A stretch of DNA of 39,954 nt. It comes from Nitrospinota bacterium. GTDB lineage: Bacteria; Nitrospinota_A; UBA7883; JACRLM01. Location of the stretch: NCBI GenBank assembly GCA_016235255.1, contig JACRLM010000112.1:1-39954 (forward strand). Direction: 5' to 3'. The notes beneath the pieces are model-generated. The model saw only the letters and a list, made by a program, of their open reading frames with translations. It had not been told where the DNA came from and ran no database searches. How positions within the stretch are numbered: the first letter of the stretch is position 1; each line of letters starts with the position of its first letter. This document shows, piece by piece, positions 9,002-17,578 of this stretch. The translations under genes and the position numbers were made by a program.

Positions 9002-10111
9002 ATGCTTTTTCAACGCGCAAACAAGCTCCTTGGCCACATGAAGCCGGCGGCGGCGTTCTTGGCCCTGGCCTTCGCCATAACCTCGACAGGCCGCGCCGAG
9101 GCCATCAGTTTGGACAAGGTCACGCTCCACGGATATTTCGACCTGGAGTATAACCATGCCGACAAGCCGGAGGGGATATACGCCACCTCCGCCACAAAGA
9201 CCGACAACGGGGCCTTCGACCAGCACCATTTCACACTCCTGCCCGCCATGGAGGTCACCCCTGAACTGAGGATAAAGGCCAACATAGAGTTTGACCACGG
9301 CGCGGACACCGAGTTCGGCAAGGGGGGGGTGATACTCGAATACGGGTTCGGCGAATATATATTCAACGATCTTTTCAAGGTCCGCGGCGGGAAGATGCTC
9401 ACCCCATTCGGGCTGTACAACGAGATCCACGACGCTTCCCCGGCGTTCATAGCGGCCTCCGTCCCGGACGTTATCTACAAGTCGGACAAGATGGGGGGGC
9501 ACTCCATCATGCCCAAGTGGATCACCGGCCTTGCCCCGTTGGGCGCGGGCATGGCGGGGTCGTCCTACGAGTGGGACTATGTGGTCTATATCGGCAACGG
9601 CGAATCTCTGGACACCAACGAGTCCGAGTTCGATTCCAACCCGAACAAGGCGGTGGGGGGGCGGATACAATTCAACGCGGAGGACTCGGCCTTCCAGGCG
9701 GGGATTTCCGCCTATTACGGCGACAAGGCCGTCAGCGAATCGAAGCTGTCTGAAAATCATTGGGCGTATGTGGTCAGCCTCAACGGCAACTACGGCCACT
9801 TCAACGCCAAGGGGGAATACGCCAGGAGCCGCCAGACGGCCAAGGACGAGGTGGCGTGGTATGTCCAGATGTCATACACATACGGCCGGTTCACGCCGTA
9901 TGCCCGCGCCCAGTCGCTAGACCCGAACGATTCGGTCTCCGACGACCACTGGACGACGTTTCTGGGGGGGCTGAACATAAAGGTCAACAGCAACCTTTTC
10001 CTCAAGCTGGAGTGGGACTCGCATAGCCGAGGCGCCAGCAACATGGGTGTGATAACCCCCGGAAACGAGGACTTCAACGAGTTCCGTTCCGTCGCCACCA
10101 TATTTTTCTAG
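9002..10111 (+). CDS. porin-like outer-membrane protein
   Basis: A 369-residue precursor with a signal peptide ending in AEA-IS; an alternative start at the internal ATG (residue 13, MKPAAAF) would give a more compact signal. The mature part has porin-type strands (VTLHGYFDLEYNHA, FKVRGGKMLTPFGLYNEIHD) and ends SVATIFF with the terminal phenylalanine recognised by the BAM machine. The KMLTPFGL segment resembles the phosphate-selective porin (OprO/OprP-like) superfamily; substrate is not proven. It heads a likely operon with the phosphate-binding-like protein 6 bases downstream and the histidine kinase, implying uptake or sensing of a common solute. Confidence 0.82.
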   Translation: MLFQRANKLLGHMKPAAAFLALAFAITSTGRAEAISLDKVTLHGYFDLEYNHADKPEGIYATSATKTDNGAFDQHHFTLLPAMEVTPELRIKANIEFDHGADTEFGKGGVILEYGFGEYIFNDLFKVRGGKMLTPFGLYNEIHDASPAFIAASVPDVIYKSDKMGGHSIMPKWITGLAPLGAGMAGSSYEWDYVVYIGNGESLDTNESEFDSNPNKAVGGRIQFNAEDSAFQAGISAYYGDKAVSESKLSENHWAYVVSLNGNYGHFNAKGEYARSRQTAKDEVAWYVQMSYTYGRFTPYARAQSLDPNDSVSDDHWTTFLGGLNIKVNSNLFLKLEWDSHSRGASNMGVITPGNEDFNEFRSVATIFF

Positions 10112-10117
10112 GCGGCG

Positions 10118-10585
10118 ATGAAAACATACCGGTTCCTGATTAATGCGATCGCCGCGCTGGCGCTGATCACCGCCGTCACCGGGGGTGTGTCCTACGCCGC
10201 GGGCAAGAGGGGGCTTGTGGTGATTGTGAACAAGGCCAACGCCACCGCCTCGGTCTCGAAGGCGGAGCTTGCCCATCTTTTTCTTGGAAAGAGGAAAATG
10301 TGGGGCTCCGGTGAGCCCGTGAAGGTGTGCGACATGGCGGAGGCGGGAGAGCCCGAGGAAAGGTCGGCGATGGGGACGTTCAGCCAGAACTACCTGGACA
10401 GGGACCTGGGGACGCTGAAGAATTATTGGATAAAGATGATCTTCTCCGGCAAAGGCGAGCCGCCGGTGGTCTTCCGGAAAGCCGAAGAGGTGATCCGGTT
10501 CGTCTCCGAACATCAGGGGGGGGTCGGCTATGTTTACGAGGATCAGTTGAACGATCAGGTGCGGCCGGTTCCCGTGAGGGATTGA
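10118..10585 (+). CDS. small PstS-like periplasmic binding protein
   Basis: A 155-residue protein with a signal peptide (to about residue 28, SYAAG). The mature part resembles the single-domain phosphate-ABC-transporter substrate-binding-like family: LVVIVNKANATASVSKAELAHLFLGKRKMW near the start and a C-terminal GGVGYVYEDQL. It is about half the length of true PstS, so it probably does not feed an ABC transporter; none is encoded nearby. It is placed between a porin and a HAMP kinase, an arrangement I recognise from other Gram-negative genomes, where the small protein may present a ligand to the sensor. An AGGCGG ribosome site precedes the ATG. Confidence 0.75.
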   Translation: MKTYRFLINAIAALALITAVTGGVSYAAGKRGLVVIVNKANATASVSKAELAHLFLGKRKMWGSGEPVKVCDMAEAGEPEERSAMGTFSQNYLDRDLGTLKNYWIKMIFSGKGEPPVVFRKAEEVIRFVSEHQGGVGYVYEDQLNDQVRPVPVRD

Positions 10586-10658
10586 CGATGCCGTTTATGA
10601 GGATCAGCCCGACCCTGAAGCCGGGGCGCGCGGCCAGGCCTGCTTTACCAGGCGGCAA

Positions 10659-12281
10659 ATGAAGACCGTCTCCATAAAATCGCGACTGTGGAGCGGCCTG
10701 GGCCTTTTCATTTTCTTCTACTTCGCCATGTGGGCGCTGTCCTACTACACCTCCGTAAAAATAAGCGATTACCTGGACCTTTCCAAAATGGAGACCATGA
10801 AGCAGGCGCATTTGCTCCGGCGGGTCTTCTCGGAACTGCACCAGAAGCTCGACGGGGCCGCACAGACCAGGGATCCGGACCTTCTGGCCGAGGCGGCGGC
10901 GAAGAAAGAGGAATTCTCGGCGGTATTGAACAGGCTCCAGGCCCTCGACGGCTCGCATAAGGATGAATATGCGAGGTTGGCGAAGGATTTCGGCAGGTAT
11001 TACCCCAACGCATGGCAGACCGCCTCGCTTATCATAAGCGGGGAGGAGATAGCATCCGGGCGCGTTATCACGCATGCCCGCGAGATGAACGCCGTCCTGC
11101 CTCAGCTTAAAACAGGCATGGAGGGGATCGTGTCCAAAAGCGACGACGTGTTCGCCGCGCTACTGGACAAGACCACGCGCGTGGCCTCGCTTCTGGTGAC
11201 GCAGAATTTCATCCTGTTCGTTTCAATCCTGATGATAGCGGGCATCGTGTTCCCCATGATCATCAGGTCCATCATCCTGCCGATAGAAAAGCTGGTCCAC
11301 GCCACCAACGAGCTTGCCAAGGGGGACCTGGACACCCAGGCCGAAGTGGTGCGCATGGACGAGATAGGCATGCTGGCCATGGCGTTTAACAGGATGACAA
11401 GATCGTTAAAGGAAGAGACAGCCGCGCGGGAAAAGACCAACGAGGAGCTGAAAAAATCGCTGGACATCCGCAAGGAGATGCAGAAAAGGATAGTGGAGGC
11501 CAACCGGGACCTCACGGCGGCCAACGCACGGCTTATGGAGGCGGACAGGCTCAAGTCCGATTTCCTGGCCTCCATGTCCCACGAGTTGCGCACGCCGCTC
11601 AACGCCATCATAAACTTCACGGACCAGATAATCGAGGACTGGGAGCTTCTTGAGAAGGACAAGGGTTGGTCCGAAGAGGCGAAGGGGATGCTTCAGCGGG
11701 TGTACAAAAGCTCGAAGCACCTGCTTTCGTTGATAAACGACCTTCTGGACCTGGCCAAAATCGAGTCCGGGCACATGCCCCTGGATCTTTCGGAGGCGGA
11801 CATAAAGGAAATAGCGGCCGATTCCATCGCTTCGGTGTCGCCGCTGGCCAAGGCCAAGGGGCTGGATTTGAAGCTTGCGATGGCCGATGGCCTGCCTCTT
11901 ATCACGCTCGATGAGCGCAGGATGCTCCAGGTGTTCATAAACCTGCTTTCCAACGCCATAAAGTTCACGGAAAAAGGCTATGTTGAGGTGAGCGCCGGGA
12001 AAGACCCCCAATTCCCGGATGGAGTCGTGATAAAAGTGACCGATACAGGCATTGGCATCCCGCAAAGTTACCTGGAAGTGATCTTCGACAGGTTCCGGCA
12101 GGTGGATGGGGGAGACGCTCGTAAGCATGCCGGCACCGGACTTGGTCTAAATCTGGTAAAAGAGCTGGTCGAACTACATAGAGGATGGGTGAAGGTGGAA
12201 AGCGTCGAGGGGAAAGGGTCGGTCTTTATCGTTTACCTGCCGTTCCATCAACCTGTTGCGGATCAAAACAGACCTGAATGA
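10659..12281 (+). CDS. membrane-bound HAMP sensor histidine kinase
   Basis: A 540-residue sensor. One helix at 10-32, a helical periplasmic region (about 33-180), a second helix (183-205), a HAMP domain (about 205-255), a coiled-coil linker, then the kinase. The phosphoacceptor is His308 in SMSHELRTPLN. The ATPase has the N-box NLLSNAIKFTEKG (428-440), DTGIGIP (462-468), FDRFRQV and GTGLGL (492-497). All catalytic boxes are intact. No receiver domain or response regulator is encoded nearby, so the partner is elsewhere. The helical sensor fold and the upstream porin and binding protein suggest that it senses a periplasmic solute. AGGCGG lies just upstream of the ATG. Confidence 0.9.
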   Translation: MKTVSIKSRLWSGLGLFIFFYFAMWALSYYTSVKISDYLDLSKMETMKQAHLLRRVFSELHQKLDGAAQTRDPDLLAEAAAKKEEFSAVLNRLQALDGSHKDEYARLAKDFGRYYPNAWQTASLIISGEEIASGRVITHAREMNAVLPQLKTGMEGIVSKSDDVFAALLDKTTRVASLLVTQNFILFVSILMIAGIVFPMIIRSIILPIEKLVHATNELAKGDLDTQAEVVRMDEIGMLAMAFNRMTRSLKEETAAREKTNEELKKSLDIRKEMQKRIVEANRDLTAANARLMEADRLKSDFLASMSHELRTPLNAIINFTDQIIEDWELLEKDKGWSEEAKGMLQRVYKSSKHLLSLINDLLDLAKIESGHMPLDLSEADIKEIAADSIASVSPLAKAKGLDLKLAMADGLPLITLDERRMLQVFINLLSNAIKFTEKGYVEVSAGKDPQFPDGVVIKVTDTGIGIPQSYLEVIFDRFRQVDGGDARKHAGTGLGLNLVKELVELHRGWVKVESVEGKGSVFIVYLPFHQPVADQNRPE

Positions 12282-12649
12282 TAATTATTTTTTCGCTTTC
12301 CATTTTCTGAGTTAGATGCGGTTTTCAGCTCCCCAAAGTGGCCATCCATCCTGTGGAAAACCTATGGATAACTATACATGCTTTCAATTAACTTTCGGAA
12401 ATTTAAGAGATTGCGATTTAGTGGATTATACGGGAAGTGGCTGTATTGCGAGTATTATCAATATATTAAAATAGCTAAAGTGTGATTTGCAGGAATTTTT
12501 CAGAGAAGAGTCACAGGCCGTAATTCTTTTCCACATTTTTCAAGTGTAACGGCTTGAATTTGTTTGAAACGATGTTTGGGTATATCCTTTTAGGGCCGGT
12601 CTGCAAGGCAAAAGTTGACATAAAGTAAGCGCCGCATCGGTAAATTGAA
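12282..12649. other. 368-base AT-rich intergenic region with DnaA-box-like words
   Basis: No gene is supported here. The region is much more AT-rich than the flanks. It contains TGTGGAAAA (12352-12360), TATGGATAA (12363-12371) and TTTTCCACA (12527-12535), each one base away from a DnaA box (TTATCCACA or its complement). No dnaA, dnaN, parA or gidA is nearby, so an origin is unlikely without a skew analysis. A TTGACA word lies at about 12613, upstream of the MFS gene, but no well-spaced -10 follows it. Confidence 0.35.
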
Positions 12650-13810
12650 ATGAGCTTTTCAAAACAGTCACTTCCCAAGACCGTGATCGTTCTGGGGCTC
12701 GTGAGCCTGTTCAATGACATGGCAAGCGACATGATCGCCCCCCTTCTGCCGGTGTTCCTTACTGCAACACTAGGAGCAGGTCCGGCCGCCCTTGGGCTGA
12801 TCGAGGGGGTGGCGGAGGCCACAGCGAGCCTGTTAAAGATGTATTCAGGACGACTTGCGGACAAAGGGGTGGGCGCCAAATCGCTCACACTGTCCGGATA
12901 CATAATATCCAACCTTTCCAGGCCTCTTTTGGGCGCCGTGGCAAGCTGGCCCGCCGCTCTTATGTTGCGTTTTGCGGACAGAGCGGGCAAAGGTGTGCGT
13001 ACTGCCCCCAGGGACGCGATAATTTCCTCCTCAGTTGACGAAAAACTGCGCGGCAAGGCCTTTGGGCTTCACCGGTCCATGGACCACACCGGCGCCATGA
13101 TCGGCCCACTGGCCGCTTCCGGGCTCCTTTACATGGGCTATGGAGTGCGCGAAGTCTTCTACATCTCCTTTATCTTCGGATCTATGGCTGTGGCGCTGGT
13201 GGCCTTCGGCGTGCGGGAGCCGAAGCAGGCCCCGCAGCCGCCGGTTCCGCCGTTAACTTTCAAAGGGCTCGATCCAAAGCTTCGCGGATTGATTTTCGCG
13301 GCAGGTGGGCTTGCGTTTGCCTCGGCGCCGGAGGCTTTCCTGGTGCTTTGGATCAGCGCAACGGGAGTTCCGCTAAGCCTGATTCCCATCGTATGGGCCG
13401 CCGCGCATATGGCCAAGGCGGCGGTGGCGATGCCGGCGGGCAGTTTGTCGGACAGGGTTGGGCGGCTGCCGGTGGCGTCGGTATTCTGGTTTTTAAGGGC
13501 CGCCATTGTAGTGGTCATCCCCTGGTTTTCCGGTGTATACGCAGCTGTGGGGCTTTTCTTTGTCTATTCGATGGCCGTGGCGGGGTCTGAAGGGGCGGAA
13601 AGGGCGCTAATCGGCGATTCGGCGGCCCAACATGCCAAAGGGGCCGCTTTTGGACTGTTCCACATGGTCATCGGCGTCGCCGCCCTGCCGGGGGCGGTGT
13701 TGTTCGGGGCGGCATGGGAACTCTTAGGGCCGGCGGCGGCATTCACTTTATCGGCGGCGATAATGACGCTGTCCGCCGTTATTATGATCAGGACCGCAGC
13801 TTCTTCGTAA
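12650..13810 (+). CDS. major facilitator superfamily transporter
   Basis: A 386-residue integral membrane protein with about 12 predicted helices. The first half holds the MFS-like loop YSGRLADKGVGAKS between helices 2 and 3, and the conserved DRAGKGVRTAPRDAII and HRSMDHTGAMIGP stretches typical of one bacterial MFS subgroup. The second half repeats the loop as AGSLSDRVGRLP. Substrate unknown. No clear Shine-Dalgarno precedes the ATG, but the N-terminus fits the family. It is convergent with the next gene, and their 3' ends overlap by about 23 bases. Confidence 0.88.
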   Translation: MSFSKQSLPKTVIVLGLVSLFNDMASDMIAPLLPVFLTATLGAGPAALGLIEGVAEATASLLKMYSGRLADKGVGAKSLTLSGYIISNLSRPLLGAVASWPAALMLRFADRAGKGVRTAPRDAIISSSVDEKLRGKAFGLHRSMDHTGAMIGPLAASGLLYMGYGVREVFYISFIFGSMAVALVAFGVREPKQAPQPPVPPLTFKGLDPKLRGLIFAAGGLAFASAPEAFLVLWISATGVPLSLIPIVWAAAHMAKAAVAMPAGSLSDRVGRLPVASVFWFLRAAIVVVIPWFSGVYAAVGLFFVYSMAVAGSEGAERALIGDSAAQHAKGAAFGLFHMVIGVAALPGAVLFGAAWELLGPAAAFTLSAAIMTLSAVIMIRTAASS

Positions 13811-14198
13811 CGCCGCCATCCTGGCGGCAATTGCCGGCTGGTTTTCCCGCCGCAAGCGAAGTCATCAGAAAAGCCAGTCCCATGGCGAGGGCGGGGGGGC
13901 CGTCGGATATGAAATTCCTGGTCTGGTGGATTACCACGAGGAAAACAGCCGCCGCCGCGCATCCTGCGTACGCAAGGTTTTTCAAGCGCGCGCCGGGCTC
14001 TTTTTTGAGCAAAGCGTCCACCGAAAGCCCCAGCAGGAGCCCGAAAACAAGGCCCGCCGCGATGAACAGGGCATTCTCCCCCGGGTGTTCAATGAAGCTT
14101 TGCGCGGAGAATTTCCCGGTGATAAACCGTGACGCCCCGGTGGCGGTAAGGGCCGCGAATATCAGCAGTGTGGTCTTAGTTGCGCCGCGGTCTGACAA
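13788..14198 (-). CDS. small polytopic membrane protein, unknown function
   Basis: A 136-residue protein with about four hydrophobic segments (near residues 8-24, 43-60, 75-93 and 103-118). It starts at a TTG (14196-14198) inside the end of bioB, overlapping it by 23 bases, so translation is probably coupled to bioB. Its 3' end overlaps the MFS gene on the opposite strand. I recognise no family. The coupling hints at a role near biotin metabolism or transport, but it does not look like BioY. The C-terminal tail (NCRQDGGVTKKLRS) is polar and may be an accidental extension. Confidence 0.55.
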   Translation of the reverse strand: MSDRGATKTTLLIFAALTATGASRFITGKFSAQSFIEHPGENALFIAAGLVFGLLLGLSVDALLKKEPGARLKNLAYAGCAAAAVFLVVIHQTRNFISDGPPALAMGLAFLMTSLAAGKPAGNCRQDGGVTKKLRS

Positions 14199-15213
14199 CG
14201 GTGAGCCCCAGATCGTCTATCATCCGCAGGTCTTCCTCCGCCGGGCGGCCGTAGGTGGTAAGGTAATTGCCCACCATGGTGGAATTGGCCCCGGCGGCGA
14301 ACATCATCGCCTGCAGGTCCCGCAGGTTTTTCTCACGTCCGCCGGCCACCTTGATGTCCTTTGCCGGCAATATCATCCGGTACACCGCGATGATCTTCAA
14401 TATCTCAAGGGGCGCAAGGGGCGTTGCGTTCTCAAGCCTGGTCCCCTTTATCGGATTCAAAAAATTAAGCGGCACGGAGTCCACATCCAGTTCCCGCAGC
14501 GTGAACGCCATTTCCACCCGTTGCTCCTCCGTCTCCCCCATGCCGAATATCCCGCCGCAACATGCGCGAAGCCCGGCCGACTTCACCGCGCGCACGGTGT
14601 CCACGTCCTCTTCATAATCGTGGGTGGTGCAGATGTCCGGGAAAAACGAGCGGGCGGTCTCCAGGTTATGGTGATACTCTTCCAGCCCGGCGGTCTTCAG
14701 GTCCCGCGCGGTCTGCTCGGTTATCACCCCCAGGCTTGCGCACCTGTGAATGTCCACGCTTTCTTTCATCCCGGCGATGGCGCTTTTGATGGAATCAAGG
14801 TCCGCGTCCCCATTGCCGCCGTTAAAGCCGTAGCCGCTGGTGACGATGCCATACTTGTGCGCCCCCCCGGCGATGGCGGACCTGGCTCCGTCCAGAATCG
14901 CGTCCTTGGCCACAAGGCCGTAAACAGGCGCGTCCGAAGTGGCGTGGACCGACTGGGAGCAGAAAGCGCAGTCCTCCGGGCATTTGCCGGAGCGGGCGTT
15001 GATGATGGAACAGAGGGATATTTCGTTCCCTTTGAACTGGCGGCGCACCCTGTTGGCCGATGCGATCAGGTCGTATATATGCACAGCGGGAAGCTTCATC
15101 AGCGAAACCGCCTCGTCCCACGTCAGAGGCTCGTTCCCCGACGCTTTGGCCTCGCAATGCCTGATAAGGTCCATCGCCACCGACTCGGCCATCTGCTCTA
15201 AAATCACTTCCAT
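14176..15213 (-). CDS. bioB: biotin synthase
   Basis: A radical-SAM enzyme that inserts sulfur into dethiobiotin to make biotin. The cluster motif is CPEDCAFC (Cys78, Cys82, Cys85 from the chosen start). Other hallmarks are ICTTHDYEEDVDTVR, GGIFGMGET, PLNFLNPIKGT and the C-terminal MVGNYLTT. I chose the ATG at 15211-15213 (345 residues) because a GGAG element precedes it. An upstream in-frame start at 15318 would add 35 residues unlike BioB. No other bio gene is nearby, so the pathway is dispersed. A small membrane protein overlaps its end. Confidence 0.95.
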   Translation of the reverse strand: MEVILEQMAESVAMDLIRHCEAKASGNEPLTWDEAVSLMKLPAVHIYDLIASANRVRRQFKGNEISLCSIINARSGKCPEDCAFCSQSVHATSDAPVYGLVAKDAILDGARSAIAGGAHKYGIVTSGYGFNGGNGDADLDSIKSAIAGMKESVDIHRCASLGVITEQTARDLKTAGLEEYHHNLETARSFFPDICTTHDYEEDVDTVRAVKSAGLRACCGGIFGMGETEEQRVEMAFTLRELDVDSVPLNFLNPIKGTRLENATPLAPLEILKIIAVYRMILPAKDIKVAGGREKNLRDLQAMMFAAGANSTMVGNYLTTYGRPAEEDLRMIDDLGLTVVRPRRN

Positions 15214-15441
15214 GCTCAAATCTCCATATGCCGCCATCAACGGCGGCGTGAAGATCAGGTTAAGCGGGGCGGGGCGCGATGTCAACACGCCTTGTGACCG
15301 GCCGGCCGATTGGCGCATATATTGGGAACCTTATTGGCGCTGGCGCATCTGGTGCAAGCGCGCGCAAGGCGCTTTGGGACGGGGCGGCGGAGTTGATGGC
15401 GAAAAGGGGGCAGAATGCGGATGCGGGCATATCGAAAGCAT

Positions 15442-15471
15442 AAAAAAGCGCGGGCTGTCACACCCGCGCTT
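15442..15471 (-). terminator. Rho-independent terminator of the cupin gene
   Basis: A perfect 9-bp stem (AAGCGCGGG at 15446-15454 and CCCGCGCTT at 15463-15471) with an 8-base loop, followed on the minus strand by a run of six T. It lies 18 bases after the cupin stop and separates that gene from bioB. Confidence 0.9.
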
Positions 15472-15488
15472 CTGTTTGACTGGAAAAA

Positions 15489-15839
15489 TCAGCCGCGTTT
15501 TTCCATTCCGGCGGGCTGCTTTGTCACCTGCTGGGCGACGAGGTTCTTTGAGCCTGTGTTGTGCAGGTCATGCCACACGTTGGCGGGGGCAAGGAAGGTG
15601 GAGCCGGGCTTCACCGCCAGCTTTTCCTCGCCATTGCCGTCCAGATAGAACGTCCCTTCGCCTTCGATGACTGTGAATATCTGGTCCCCGGTGGGATGCC
15701 TGTGATAGCCGAGCCGCTGGCCGGGCTTGAAATAATAAACATCCAGGGTCAACGCGTCGGTCTTGGCGAGCGTGATCTTGGGGACGCTGTCGTCCTTCCA
15801 TTCGGCGCTGGCGTTGATGTCTCCGTTCTGAATTGCCAT
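15489..15839 (-). CDS. single-domain cupin protein
   Basis: A 116-residue small beta-barrel of the cupin superfamily. Motif 1 is GYHRHPTGDQIFTVIEGEG, with metal ligands His-x-His and a Gln/Glu-type position; motif 2 is PANVWHDLHNTG with the last histidine. Cupins of this size bind a metal and may be dioxygenases, isomerases or sensors; the reaction cannot be told. The ATG at 15837-15839 is chosen because AGGAGG sits 8 bases upstream. The gene is monocistronic, with its own candidate promoter and a strong terminator. An inverted repeat between promoter and start suggests regulation. Confidence 0.85.
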   Translation of the reverse strand: MAIQNGDINASAEWKDDSVPKITLAKTDALTLDVYYFKPGQRLGYHRHPTGDQIFTVIEGEGTFYLDGNGEEKLAVKPGSTFLAPANVWHDLHNTGSKNLVAQQVTKQPAGMEKRG

Positions 15840-15874
15840 TAACAAGTCCTCCTATGCATATACCGTTAGACACC

Positions 15875-15894
15875 GGCACATACCCTCATGTGCC
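15875..15894. promoter_or_regulatory. inverted repeat, possible operator of the cupin gene
   Basis: GGCACAT (15875-15881) and ATGTGCC (15888-15894) form a perfect 7-bp inverted repeat around six bases, between the candidate promoter and the start of the cupin gene. It could bind a dimeric repressor or form a leader hairpin. Only the palindrome is seen; the role is inferred. Confidence 0.4.
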
Positions 15895-15920
15895 CCATGC
15901 CCCCCACACCACGAGAATTC

Positions 15921-15949
15921 ATGGTATGCACGGGAATGTTTTAAGTCAA
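15921..15949 (-). promoter_or_regulatory. candidate promoter of the cupin gene
   Basis: On the minus strand, TTGACT (15944-15949), a 17-base spacer and TACCAT (15921-15926) give a plausible sigma-70 promoter about 80 bases before the cupin start. The -35 box matches five of six positions; the -10 is weak. Confidence 0.42.
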
Positions 15950-16042
15950 CCTATTATTGGGAGTCTTTCATGTGAATGACAATGTATTGGGCAAACGGAC
16001 ATTGCTGGAATGGGAGCCGGGTTGCGAAGGGGATAGGAGGGC

Positions 16043-17190
16043 TTAGTAACTGCCCTTTAGGCTTTGTGATACCACAAACCTTCTCATAAATGGTTTGGAG
16101 CGCATTTCGTTCATCAAATCCCAATAACATTTTTTTGCGAATTCGCTGTTCATGCCATCAGGGTAGAGGAAGTGATACTTTTGCGGATTGTCGTCTCCAT
16201 AATACTCGATGCTTCGTTTGAATTCCGGTTGCAAATATTCATAAATGCCCCAGCGGATGTTGTTAAGAAATTCTGCGATAGTGCTGCCATGATAATTTAA
16301 AATATCTTTATGGAACCGTTCATAAAAGCCAGGTAACGCCAAAAGCGCGTCTTCAATGGTAATTGATATGCCGCGGTTGACAAGAATATCTTTAAGTTTC
16401 TCCGCCACTCGGCCCGCTCGCGTGAAGTTATGCTTCGAAAGGTTCCCGCACATTGTTAAGAAATCTCTACGCCGAATTTTAATCTTGGTTTCTTTTTGAA
16501 TTGATGGCAACCAGATATCAACATCTTTAATTTCATGGTCAAGCCAGTTGGAAAAATCAATTGCGGCAATTTAAAGGGAACCGGCTGAATCTTTAATTTT
16601 AATATTGATTCTTGGGTTATTGGTTATTATCTTTAACGCTTCAAGATACCCAGGCTTCTTTATCAGAACCGTCTTATTTGTTTTCGATAAAAAATCCACA
16701 AGAATGATGTTAAATCACTACTGTCCGGGGAAAATCCATAAAATTGTTTCTCTTGTCATCTGATTTTTCCCATAATCATCCCGGACAGCATTACATTCGC
16801 CCATTCCTGCCTTATAAAACTCGTAAAAGGCCCAGTATTCCACCCTTTTCATTCCTCTCTACCATCTCAAGAATACCATCCGGAGACTCCAAATTGGCAT
16901 TCCCCGGACAGCAACACTTGGCAAAACATAACGTACTGATATATTAGCGATTACATTTTATGCTGACTTGCAGGTCAACCGCTTTTCAACTTTCCCCGGA
17001 CAGTAGTGATGTTAAATAAGCATTGATGAATCACTGTTTTGAATAATATTGATGAATCTGGATCGTTGCCGCTTACGGTTAAAATCTCAAAGTTCACCAT
17101 CGAATCTATAAGTTCCTTGATGGCCTTCAAGAGAACAACTTCTTCTTCGATTTCATTGAGCGCCATGTTCGTAACACGCTTGATGGTCAT
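16043..17190 (-). pseudogene. disrupted gene of unknown function (transposon insertion plus nonsense codon)
   Basis: Two apparent small genes (16975-17190 and 16043-16510) are pieces of one gene. The first reads from ATG 17190 to HQCLFNI, where the 293-bp element at 16716-17008 interrupts it. Removing the element and one 9-bp target copy continues the frame exactly as IILVDFLSKTNK to KIKDSAGSL. A single in-frame TAA (about 16571-16573) follows, and the same frame then runs on through IAAIDFSNWLDHEIK into the 155-codon open frame ending at 16043. The ancestral protein had about 280 residues, helix-rich and AT-rich in coding. I do not recognise the family; the N-terminal part looks like a helical HEPN-type fold, but this is only an impression. 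With two independent lesions it is almost certainly non-functional. Confidence 0.82.
16716..17008. mobile_element. 293-bp MITE-like non-autonomous insertion element
   Basis: The ends are perfect 18-bp terminal inverted repeats: CACTACTGTCCGGGGAAA at 16716-16733 and its complement at 16991-17008. Both sides carry the direct repeat ATGTTAAAT (16707-16715 and 17009-17017), a 9-bp target-site duplication. Two further CCGGACAG words inside (about 16784 and 16910) echo the ends. No transposase domain is encoded, so it would need enzyme supplied from elsewhere. A 9-bp duplication is compatible with IS4-type elements, among others; the family is not assigned. The element sits inside the reading frame of the pseudogene at 16043-17190. 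Confidence 0.85.
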
Positions 17191-17200
17191 GGATATATGA

Positions 17201-17578
17201 CTACACCCTAAAACTCTTCAACTCCAGTTCCGATATTTCGCGGAAGTGTTTTGTGTTGGCCGTGCAAAGCGGAACCTGATTTTCCACGGCGGTGGCCGCT
17301 ATCAAGGCGTCCGCCAGGCGCATTCCGGACTTTAGGGCGTACTCTTCCAAATAAACGACGGCGCGGCTCCCTATGTTTTCGGACAATGGGAGGACGTCAA
17401 AGCCGAGGTCCTTTAAAAATGAGCGGATGATGCGTATTTCACTTTTTTCCCTCGCCCCCTGGACGAGCTCCATGTAATTGACGATGGCGATGTGGCGTGC
17501 CTTGGCCCTGTCTATGGCCACGGCCGCGCGTTTGTGTCCGCGAAAGGCCCAGATGAGCACGTCTGTGTCAAATATCAT
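17201..17578 (-). CDS. vapC: PIN-domain ribonuclease toxin (VapC family)
   Basis: A 125-residue PIN-domain protein. The acidic active site is visible: Asp4 in MIFDTDVLIW, Glu37 in NYMELVQG, Asp90 in MRLADALIAATA, and Asn108 in LCTANTKHF near the position of the fourth ligand. VapC proteins cut RNA, often tRNA, when not bound by their antitoxin. The ATG at 17576-17578 has an AAGGGG ribosome site; a TTG one codon earlier is less likely. It overlaps the antitoxin gene by 11 bases. It lies next to a transposon-broken gene, in an accessory segment. Confidence 0.88.
   Translation of the reverse strand: MIFDTDVLIWAFRGHKRAAVAIDRAKARHIAIVNYMELVQGAREKSEIRIIRSFLKDLGFDVLPLSENIGSRAVVYLEEYALKSGMRLADALIAATAVENQVPLCTANTKHFREISELELKSFRV

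Noticed and set aside
16744..16947. A 67-codon plus-strand frame inside the MITE
   Set aside because: It has no transposase motif and no ribosome site; the element is better read as non-autonomous.
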